Source: a virus. From it: DNA of 29,980 bases. Of this stretch, positions 15,814-21,886 are shown in pieces (the stretch's first letter is position 1; each line of letters starts with the position of its first letter). The notes beneath the pieces were generated by a model that saw nothing but the letters and a program-made list of their open reading frames with translations, had not been told where the DNA came from and ran no database searches. The position numbers and the translations under genes are program-made. Where the stretch lies: positions 1 through 29,980 of IMG/VR virus record IMGVR_UViG_3300050021_000848, one strand, 5' to 3'.

Positions 15814-17753
15814 TTGAACCAGTCCCCCCTGGCGCGTCCGCCCCAGAAGTCGTCACGCTTGCCCCAGAACGTTTCGTCACGGGGGGCATCACTGGGGGTG
15901 TTGCCCTCCACGGTGGTCCAGTCGTCATCGGTGAACCGATCGATGCCACAAACTGCGGACGCTGCTCGGCAGAGGACCGCCAGGTCAAGTGGTTCGTTCC
16001 GGACGTTTGGATCCTTGACCCACTCGACCTTGCCGCTCGCCGCGCGCACGACCCGCGTCTCCGAGCAGAGCCCTTTGTAGAAGTCGGCGTCGCCGTAGGC
16101 GTAGTGCTGGTAGCCGGCGGGGAACGCCTCGTCCGGATCGGTGGGAAGCTCCAGACGCAGCCAATCGTAGAATTCCTGCTTTGCCCAGTGCGTGCCGATG
16201 CTCCAGATGCGGACGTTCTGTCGCTTGCGCGCCGCGTCCGTGCTCGACACCGACGCCAGCAGTTTAAACGCATGGTCCGTTCCCTTCGTCGGAATCACCG
16301 TGCGCGCCGCGACAATCGCATCGCCGGCGGGTCCATGCACCGGCTGCGGGTGACGCCCGGCAAACGCATACACCATCTGCGGCCGGAACCCGCTGTCGAT
16401 CGCCATCGCCAGGATCGGCATGGTCCCGCCCGAAGCGCGCGGCCAATCCTTCGCCAGGAGATCGTCCAGTTCCTGCCAGACCTCCGGCGCCGAGGTTTTG
16501 ATCGGCTGCCCGCTCTGGTCCGGCAGTTGGATGACCCGGTAATCGACCGACCAGGACTCCTTGCCGCGTCCGTACGCCTTGATTTCCACTTCCAGGCGGT
16601 CGTCTTGAACGTCGACACCGGCCACCAGCAGCAGGCCGCCCACGGGCACTACGCCGAGCTCGTACTGCTCACGGCGCAAGTACACCTTCTCCCAATCCGG
16701 CGCCGTGCCGCGCTCTGCCCACAGTTCAGCCAGCACGGTGTTGAGGAACGCTTTCAGCGTCTCGGGCGACTTCTTGGCCGCCAGGAATTCGGTAGCAATC
16801 GTGCCCCAACCCCGCTTGGGCGAAATCAACTGTGACACGCGGAAGCCCGGAATCGCCGACCCAGGGTTCTGCGCGCGGTACTCACCCCGCTCCACCATCC
16901 AGGCCTTCTGGTGGTGCGGGATTTCCTGCCGGCAGTTCTCGCAGCAGTAGGCCGCTTTCTCCGGCTCGCCCTCGGGCCACACCAGCCCGCCGCCATCGGC
17001 ACCGCCACCAAAGACAAGCACCTGGAAGTGATTGCACAGCGGGCACGGGACGAAGTATTCCCGCTGGTCGCTTTCGATCCACGCCTTCTGGATGCGGCTC
17101 GATCCGTCCACCGTGGGTGTCGAGCACATGATGACCTTCTTGTTGCGCTCAAACTCGCCGGTGCGTCTCTCGGCCAGCGCCACTGGATCGCCTTCCGTCC
17201 CCGCGCTCGCCGGATACCGGTCCACCTCGTCCAGCAGCAGGTACCGGATCGGCCGCATGGCCAGACCTGATGGCGAGATCGCGCCGGTGAAAGTAATGTG
17301 CCCGCTACCGTTGGTGAAAACCTTGTGCAGAGCGGTGTTGTTTGAGTCCCGCGATTTGACCGCCGCCAGCTTTCCCTTGAGGCAGGGAGTATTGCGGAAC
17401 ATCGGTGCCACGCGATCCTTGGACAAGGCCTTGGCGTCCTCGCTCCGGGGTTCGACCACCAGCACCGGGCCGGGATCGACATCGGCGATGTATCCCAGGA
17501 AATTCACGAGGATGCTCGTCTTGAGCATTTGGGCCGCACTCATCAGAACGGCTATCTTGCAGGGATGCGACGGGCTCAGGACGTCCATCGGCTCCCGCTG
17601 GTAGGGCCTGGTCTGCCACTGGCCACGTTCGGCCGCGGCGGCGCCGGCCAGGACGACATTCTCGTCCGACCACTGTGAGAGCGTGATTTCACGCGGCGGC
17701 AGCATCGCTTCCGCGCCGACCTGGTACATCGAGAATGTTCCTGGGTCAGACAT
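15810..17753 (-). CDS. Terminase large subunit, GpA family (647 aa)
   Basis: ATP-driven DNA translocase and nuclease that cuts and packages the genome. The ATG at 17753 overlaps the small subunit stop as TGATG. The ATPase has a lambda-style Walker A (MSAAQMLKTS, K78 T79), Walker B LLLDEVDRYP (D175 E176) and a coupling STPT motif at 211-214. A zinc-ribbon-like insert follows: C237-x2-C240 (PCPLCN) and C270/C271-x2-C274 (YCCENC). The RNase H-like nuclease begins LLVAGVDVQDDRLEVE with catalytic-type D381. The C-terminal ~60 residues end in an aromatic/basic tail (FWGKRDDFWGGRARGDWFK), which may dock on the portal. Close in length to lambda gpA (641 aa). Confidence 0.95.
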   Translation of the reverse strand: MSDPGTFSMYQVGAEAMLPPREITLSQWSDENVVLAGAAAAERGQWQTRPYQREPMDVLSPSHPCKIAVLMSAAQMLKTSILVNFLGYIADVDPGPVLVVEPRSEDAKALSKDRVAPMFRNTPCLKGKLAAVKSRDSNNTALHKVFTNGSGHITFTGAISPSGLAMRPIRYLLLDEVDRYPASAGTEGDPVALAERRTGEFERNKKVIMCSTPTVDGSSRIQKAWIESDQREYFVPCPLCNHFQVLVFGGGADGGGLVWPEGEPEKAAYCCENCRQEIPHHQKAWMVERGEYRAQNPGSAIPGFRVSQLISPKRGWGTIATEFLAAKKSPETLKAFLNTVLAELWAERGTAPDWEKVYLRREQYELGVVPVGGLLLVAGVDVQDDRLEVEIKAYGRGKESWSVDYRVIQLPDQSGQPIKTSAPEVWQELDDLLAKDWPRASGGTMPILAMAIDSGFRPQMVYAFAGRHPQPVHGPAGDAIVAARTVIPTKGTDHAFKLLASVSSTDAARKRQNVRIWSIGTHWAKQEFYDWLRLELPTDPDEAFPAGYQHYAYGDADFYKGLCSETRVVRAASGKVEWVKDPNVRNEPLDLAVLCRAASAVCGIDRFTDDDWTTVEGNTPSDAPRDETFWGKRDDFWGGRARGDWFK

Positions 17754-18316
17754 CAGTAACCTGCGTCGGCGATTGCCTTCGAGATCTTGCGCAGCGCCGC
17801 GTCGCCTTCCCTCATCAACAACCTGTGGATTACGGCTTCATCCGTGCCCGGCGCGAAGAACGGCATCAGCACCGGCGTCAACCGATCCGCCCACGCCGAC
17901 ACCTGATCGCGGGCGATATTGGAAAAGGACGAAGCATACTCGCCAGCCTTGGTAGCCGGGATCAGTTTGCCAGCGCGTTCCTCATACTCCAACTGCGCCG
18001 TCCTTGCCTTGTACGTCTCGGTCACTGCGCGGGCCCGCAGATATGCCGAAACAGGATCGCTCGATACTTCGGGCTGACTCGGCATGCCCGAACCGCCACG
18101 CGGTGGGGGAGGCGCACTGCGTGGCACCACCTTCGGGCTGGTCGCCTGGTGCAAGGTCTGGCCCGCGAACGTGTTCCGCGCCCACTCCTGGTCCGCCCGC
18201 TCCGGATCGATGGTCCCATCCGGGTTCGGCGTGATCCGCTTGGTCGCGATCGCCTTCCGGACGGCGCTCTCTGCACGCCCCCGCGTCCGTGCGTAGGCTC
18301 GAATCGAGACGCCCAT
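17753..18316 (-). CDS. Terminase small subunit, Nu1-like (187 aa)
   Basis: Recognises the packaging start and loads the large subunit. Start taken at ATG 18316; a GTG 27 bases upstream (18343) is possible, as neither has a strong ribosome site. The N-terminal ~50 residues are a helix-turn-helix: GVSIRAYARTRGRAESAVRKAIATKRI followed by PNPDGTIDPERADQEW, the usual 'TPDGRIDPERAD..W' wing of Nu1-like DNA-binding domains. A proline-rich linker (SAPPPPRGGSG) joins it to a helical part (YLRARAVTETYKARTAQLEYEERAGKLIPA), typical of lambda-like oligomerisation regions. Repeated palindromes just upstream could be its target. Confidence 0.88.
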   Translation of the reverse strand: MGVSIRAYARTRGRAESAVRKAIATKRITPNPDGTIDPERADQEWARNTFAGQTLHQATSPKVVPRSAPPPPRGGSGMPSQPEVSSDPVSAYLRARAVTETYKARTAQLEYEERAGKLIPATKAGEYASSFSNIARDQVSAWADRLTPVLMPFFAPGTDEAVIHRLLMREGDAALRKISKAIADAGY

Positions 18317-18331
18317 TAGGTCGAAACCCCA

Positions 18332-18396
18332 GGTGCGCACCACTGTGTGTTTAGATTCATTCGCTTACAGGGGTGCGCACCTGCCCTGCGCACCTG
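18332..18396. repeat. GGTGCGCACC palindrome cluster upstream of terminase genes
   Basis: GGTGCGCACC, a perfect 10-bp palindrome, occurs at 18332-18341 and 18372-18381, exactly 40 bases apart. A related TGCGCACCTG follows at 18387-18396, repeating 18374-18383. The first copy lies just upstream of the small terminase start (and within its longest possible frame). A near-palindrome GTAACTAGTCAC lies at 18408-18419. Likely uses are small-terminase binding (cos/pac region) or a late-gene operator; the sequence does not decide between them. Confidence 0.6.
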
Positions 18397-18765
18397 AATA
18401 ATTCGCTGTAACTAGTCACTTTGTGGGACCAATCCACCCGCCGCAAGAAGTGGAAAGCCAGGTCCCTGAATTTGCCCCGCGACGGCGTCTGACGCGACGT
18501 GTGGCACCCGTTCGCGCCGTGGCACGCCGTGTTGCGTAGCTGGGCGCCGGTCGTTGAGTTGGCCATCCTTATATATCGGGCGCGCCTGAGCGCCACCTGT
18601 CCGGTGCTCATCTGCTGTCATCGCACCCGGGCACGGAAGCCACGGCTGCTGCTAACCGCCGCCATCGAAACTTTCTTCCGAAAAGTCGAACTTCCGCCTT
18701 GCCTTCCGGAGCCACCGGAGTGATGAATCGTCATGCGCGGAACAACCGCCGAAAGGATAAACACC
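18397..18765. other. Intergenic region between packaging genes and plus-strand DUF3489 gene
   Basis: About 370 bases without a convincing gene. Two minus-strand frames are open (84 codons ending at 18357, 69 codons ending at 18412), but they overlap each other, are rich in R/G/H/Q and match nothing I recognise. They may be remnants of a small gene that commonly precedes terminase. The right part must carry the promoter of the plus-strand gene; a TTGAGT at 18554 and TATATA at 18570 are only 10 bases apart and so not a normal promoter. CCGGAG is directly repeated at 18706-18720. Confidence 0.4.
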
Positions 18766-19203
18766 ATGAAGAACGCAGAAGCCACCAACACCACCGAAAC
18801 CGCCGCCGTTGCGGAACAGGGCGCGCCCGTCGCGCCGGAGAAGACCCCTTCGAAGAAGGCTGCCAGCCAGAAGAAGGGCGCGCCCAAGAGCGAGAAGAGC
18901 GCCAAAAGTGCCAAGGCCGCCGCGCCCAAGAAGACGATCCCGGCCAAGAAGACCACCAAAGCGCCCAAGAAGGCCGCGAAAGCACCGGAAAGCGCCGGGC
19001 CCCGCGAAGGCAGCAAAACGGCCCAGGTGCTCGCCATGCTCCAGCGGAAGAACGGCGCCACGCTGGCGGAGATTATGGAAAAGATGGGCTGGCAGCGGCA
19101 CACCGTTCGCGGGTTCATGGCCGGCGCGATGAAGAAGGCCGGCTACACCGTCGAGTCCTTCAAATCCGACAAGGGCGAGCGCACCTACCGGATCAACCAG
19201 TAG
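18766..19203 (+). CDS. DUF3489-type protein with lysine/alanine-rich histone-like N-terminus (145 aa)
   Basis: Start chosen at ATG 18766, preceded by GAAAGGATAAACACC; an earlier ATG at 18733 in the same frame lacks a site. Residues 1-80 are Lys/Ala/Pro-rich low complexity (KKAASQKKGAPKSEK, KKTIPAKKTTKAPKKA), like an H1-type tail that binds DNA nonspecifically. Residues 82-145 match the DUF3489 pattern: SKTAQVLAMLQRKNGATLAEIMEKMGWQ, then HTVRGFMAGAMKKAGY and ERTYRI, a winged helix-turn-helix. It is the only plus-strand gene in the phage body, has its own strong terminator, and sits between early and late regions: a moron-like cargo gene. Its role (chromatin-like or regulatory) is unknown. Confidence 0.85.
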   Translation: MKNAEATNTTETAAVAEQGAPVAPEKTPSKKAASQKKGAPKSEKSAKSAKAAAPKKTIPAKKTTKAPKKAAKAPESAGPREGSKTAQVLAMLQRKNGATLAEIMEKMGWQRHTVRGFMAGAMKKAGYTVESFKSDKGERTYRINQ

Positions 19204-19223
19204 CATCGAACGCCTCCCCCCTG

Positions 19224-19257
19224 GCCCGCCCGGCTCCGGCCCGCGGCGGGCTTTTTT
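19224..19257 (+). terminator. Intrinsic terminator of the DUF3489 gene
   Basis: GCCCGCC (19224-19230) pairs with GGCGGGC (19245-19251) across a 14-base loop, followed at once by six T (19252-19257). It begins 20 bases after the stop codon. There is no T run on the opposite side, so it should stop only plus-strand transcription. Confidence 0.85.
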
Positions 19258-19290
19258 CGTTGGTCCCGATTCCTTGGCCCCAGGGTGAAG

Positions 19291-19504
19291 TCACGGCAGC
19301 ATTGGCCGACACGCCAACCTGTCGGCGCCGGAGCGAACGTGGGCCAAACGTGGCGCTACGGTGGCCAATCCCTGGCTCGCTTGCAGGAGCCGTAACTCCG
19401 CCGACCAGTCCACCAGCGCCTGGCACAATCCCTGAACGTCTGGATGCCCCGCGCGAAGTTCGCTCTCGACGTCGGCGATCTCCTGGCGGCAGCGGGCGAT
19501 TCAT
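19291..19504 (-). pseudogene. Small gene apparently frameshifted at its start (about 70 codons)
   Basis: The ATG at 19504 overlaps the methyltransferase stop as ATGA, a normal coupled start, but its frame soon becomes an R/P/G-rich shadow. One frame over, directly after the methyltransferase TGA, a coding-like reading runs IARCRQEIADVESELRA, GHPDVQGLCQALVDWSAEL and RLLQASQGLATV, to a TGA at 19293-19291. It has no ATG/GTG/TTG near its beginning. Deleting one base just after ATG AA would join a normal start to this reading. The 'GHPD..GL..AL.DW.AEL' phrase resembles small helical phage proteins I have seen as hypotheticals. Either a real frameshift mutation, a sequencing error or chance. Confidence 0.4.
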
Positions 19505-20826
19505 GCTGCCCCGATCCGGCGGTCCTCGGCGATCTCCTCGAACGTCCGCCCGTCGCCATCGAGCCTGGCTTTCTTGCCGGACAGCGTTTGCCAGCGCTGG
19601 ATCACTACGTCAACGTATTTGGGATCGAGTTCGATGCCGCAGCAGACGCGCTCAGTGAGTTCGGCGGCGGCCAACGTCGTGCCGCTGCCCAAGAATGGCT
19701 CGTACACCAGCTCGCCGCGCTTCAAGTGATTGAGGATCGGGCGCCGAAACAGTTCGACGGGTTTTTGCGTGGGATGATCGAATTTCTCCTCGTCCGAGCC
19801 GCCCATAATGAACTTCGGCGACGGCGAGTCCCAGATCGTCGAATTCTCGCCGGCCTTCCCGAACCACGAGGCGTTCTTCTTTCTGACGTACCAGCAGGGC
19901 TCATGCTGATACCAGTAGTGCGTGCGCGTGAGAACCGTGCGCCCTTTGTTCCAGATTATTTGCTGCGGGTAAAGGAACCCTATGCGAAGCAGGCCGTTCA
20001 GCACTTCGCGCGTGAAGATGGACGCGTGCCAGACATAGGCGATTTGCAGGCTGGGCACCAGTTCGAAGGCTTCCGACCAGTCGGCCCGTGTGTCCCCTGA
20101 GATGGTCGTTTCGGTGTGGCCCTCCGTGCGGTGTTTCATGTAGCTCGCCTCGGCAGGTCCACAGCCGTTCAGGCCGGCGCGGTCACGCCACTCGCTGTCC
20201 AGCTCGATGCCGTACGGCGGGTCGGTCACCATCAGCTTTGGCTTGCGCTCCCCCAGCAGCCGCGCCACAGCTTCTGCGCTGGTGGCATCGGCACACAGTA
20301 CGCGATGTTGACTACGACCATCGCCGCAGAGCCACAGGTCGGCCGGGCGGGAAACCGGGTTGTCGGGGACCGGTGGGACAGTGTTGGCCTGATCGTCATC
20401 GGCGACCAGCAGGAAGTCGTCGATCTCCTTTTGGTCGAAACCGGTAAGGCTGAGATCGAAGTCCGCCTCAGAGAGTTCCTGCAATTCGAGAGCGAGAAGG
20501 TCATCGTCCCACACCGCCCATGTCGCCGACCGATTGACCAATAAACGAAAGGCTTTCACCTGCGCTTCGGTCCACTCGTCGCACAGGATCACCGGGATTG
20601 AACTCGTGTCGCCGCCGGGCCACGATCCCAGTTTGCGCGCAGCCTTCAAGCGGAGATGGCCGTCAACAACTTCACCGTCGCTGCGCGCCAACACGGGAAT
20701 CTTGAATCCGAACTCCCGGATACTGCCGCACATGCGATCGACTGCGGCGTCGTTCTTGCGGGGATTGCGGGCGTAGAAGACGAGCTTATCGATCGACCAA
20801 ATCTGGATTTGCTGCTCCACTGGCAT
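19501..20826 (-). CDS. DNA methyltransferase (N6-A/N4-C) with N-terminal ParB-like domain (441 aa)
   Basis: ATG at 20826 has GAGGTCAAGAC in front. Residues ~8-100 are a ParB/Srx-like nuclease fold: IDKLVFYARNPRKND, IREFGFKIPVLARSDGEVVDGHLRLKAARKLG, with the typical G-x-x-R-L-x-A-A. Residues ~165-430 are the methylase: motif IV TDPPYGIELD (D202-Y205) precedes motif I EPFLGSGTTLAAAEL (F378-T384), the beta-class order, with HPTQKPVELFRRPI between. The SAM pocket continues CCGIELDPKYVDVVIQRW. No restriction partner lies nearby, so it is an orphan phage methylase, likely protecting phage DNA or altering regulation. This ParB-methylase layout is common in prophages. Target sequence not predictable. 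Confidence 0.93.
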   Translation of the reverse strand: MPVEQQIQIWSIDKLVFYARNPRKNDAAVDRMCGSIREFGFKIPVLARSDGEVVDGHLRLKAARKLGSWPGGDTSSIPVILCDEWTEAQVKAFRLLVNRSATWAVWDDDLLALELQELSEADFDLSLTGFDQKEIDDFLLVADDDQANTVPPVPDNPVSRPADLWLCGDGRSQHRVLCADATSAEAVARLLGERKPKLMVTDPPYGIELDSEWRDRAGLNGCGPAEASYMKHRTEGHTETTISGDTRADWSEAFELVPSLQIAYVWHASIFTREVLNGLLRIGFLYPQQIIWNKGRTVLTRTHYWYQHEPCWYVRKKNASWFGKAGENSTIWDSPSPKFIMGGSDEEKFDHPTQKPVELFRRPILNHLKRGELVYEPFLGSGTTLAAAELTERVCCGIELDPKYVDVVIQRWQTLSGKKARLDGDGRTFEEIAEDRRIGAA

Positions 20827-20984
20827 GTCTTGACCTCATTCGCGGGAATGGCTGGTAGAAAAGTTCTGCGCTGCCTGACGGCCAATTCACGAAGCTCCCG
20901 ACGGAATGGCCAGCCGCACCATCCCGGTCTTAAGCCCCGTTCCATCGCGATGTACCTGCCACCAGTGCTGCCTTTGCGTGCCAT
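20827..20984 (-). other. Gap before methyltransferase; possible small coupled reading frame
   Basis: An ATG at 20984 overlaps the end of a tiny upstream frame as TGATG and opens with MARKGSTGGRYIAMERG. After that the frame turns R/W-rich and runs on into the methyltransferase in another frame without stopping. A neighbouring frame reads LKTGMVRLAIPSGAS and stops. I cannot show that a gene is present; a decayed or frameshifted small gene is possible. Confidence 0.25.
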
Positions 20985-21061
20985 CACGAGTTCACCATGC
21001 GGTGCGCGAACGGGATCTTTGCGAAGGTTTTCGCAGCGGGTCGGCCGCCTCCGCCGATCAT
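20984..21061 (-). CDS. Possible 25-aa peptide coupled to the preceding gene
   Basis: ATG at 21061 in a TGATG overlap with the stop of the 108-aa gene; encodes a short basic peptide starting MIGGGGRPAAKTFAKI and ending HRMVNS, and stops in another TGATG overlap. The chain of overlaps is the only support. No family recognised. Confidence 0.25.
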   Translation of the reverse strand: MIGGGGRPAAKTFAKIPFAHRMVNS

Positions 21062-21387
21062 CAGAGCCCCTGCGTCGCCAAGAACGTGTGTCTGGTGGCA
21101 CCCTTCCGTCGCCCGATTCCCAGGGCCACGGCGGGCGCGATCATGGGGAGGTTCGCCAGCTCTGCAAGTTGCGCCAGGCCGGTGTTCGCCGCCCGCTCGT
21201 ACCAATAGCGCGTTTGGTCCAGAGACTTCTGTGCGGAGCTGTGCCGATGGTCTGACTGAATAAACCGGATTAAAACTCCGACCTGCACCCACTCCGCTCG
21301 TCCCTGCGCCACAAAACGCTGGGCGCGATTCTTCGACGTGAATGCACACTCGGACACCGGGTTTTCTATTCGGATGTTTTTGTGCAT
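21061..21387 (-). CDS. Small conserved-type phage protein, function unknown (108 aa)
   Basis: ATG at 21387 with a strong ribosome site (ACAGGAGG, 4-5 nt away). Text begins MHKNIRIENPVSECAFTSKNRAQRFVAQGRAEWV and continues VLIRFIQSDHRHS. The 'NPVS..AFTSK..A..FV..GRA.W' opening resembles small hypothetical proteins of phage early regions, but I know no function for them. The middle (ARYWYERAANTGL-like: QTRYWYERAANTG) is aromatic and the C-terminus basic (GIGRRKGATRH). It is the first gene after the GGGGATC repeat block and may be controlled by it. Confidence 0.75.
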   Translation of the reverse strand: MHKNIRIENPVSECAFTSKNRAQRFVAQGRAEWVQVGVLIRFIQSDHRHSSAQKSLDQTRYWYERAANTGLAQLAELANLPMIAPAVALGIGRRKGATRHTFLATQGL

Positions 21388-21570
21388 AGTCCTCCTGTGA
21401 TGCCCAGGTGGGATTGCGGGTATGCCCGCAGGAGCTACAAAAGCGTGGAGGGAACCTTCGGAGGGTGCGCTTGGCGCTGGTCGATTCGAACGGACTCCTG
21501 TTATATGAATACTCGCCGTCACCGCGAGATGTGCACTCCCGCCGGCGAATAATTCCGAACGCGGGGCTGG
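21388..21570. other. Leader region upstream of the 108-aa gene
   Basis: Gene-free stretch between the 108-aa gene and the repeat block. No clear -35/-10 pair, hairpin or gene is visible in it on either strand. Confidence 0.35.
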
Positions 21571-21885
21571 TGGGGAACTGTTCCCCAATTCTGGGGATCT
21601 CCACTTGCCCAGATCCCCAGTCCGCAAGTAGTTGCTCCAGCGGAAGTTACGAGGAGAGCGGCGTCCGATTGGGGATCTTGGGGATCTTTTGGGGGCTATC
21701 CTTACAGTACGTGTGCGATGCGTGCGCGTCATGTCGCCGGACGTATGTGTTTCAGTTTTGGCTCTTCGCGTAAGAGGGAAAGAGATCCCCAAGATCCCCA
21801 ACCTACCCACAAGCTATTGTATTGGCAGGGTTTTTGACTTGGGGATCTTGCCAGAATGAGATCCCCACAGATCCCCAAGATCCCC
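21571..21885. repeat. GGGGATC/GATCCCC repeat block: candidate replication origin or operator array
   Basis: Ten 7-mers: forward GGGGATC at 21593, 21671, 21680, 21841; reverse GATCCCC at 21612, 21784, 21793, 21860, 21870, 21879. Copies at 21671/21680 and 21784/21793 are tandem at 9 bp; 21860/21870/21879 step by 10 and 9. Two inverted pairs have 10-bp spacers: CTGGGGATCT (21591-21600) with AGATCCCCAG (21611-21620), and GGGGATCT (21841-21848) with AGATCCCC (21859-21866). A perfect 17-bp palindrome, TGGGGAACTGTTCCCCA, is at 21571-21587. A more A/T-rich stretch with a run of T lies at 21811-21840. Near one-turn spacing means sites on one DNA face, as in iterons. The block sits next to the primase-helicase gene, ending one base before its stop. 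Confidence 0.65.
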
Positions 21886-21886
21886 A

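Noticed and set aside
18357-18621. Two overlapping minus-strand frames before the small terminase, considered as an HNH endonuclease gene
   Set aside because: Neither shows Cys pairs or an H-N-H pattern and composition is not convincing; kept only as intergenic description.
21061-21810. 249-codon minus-strand frame covering the repeat block and the 108-aa gene
   Set aside because: The part beyond 21387 is a translation of the GGGGATC repeats (LGILGI-like) and lacks a start; AGGAGG places the true start at 21387.
21571-21885. CRISPR array
   Set aside because: Repeat units are only 7-10 bp, occur in both orientations, and have no constant-length spacers.
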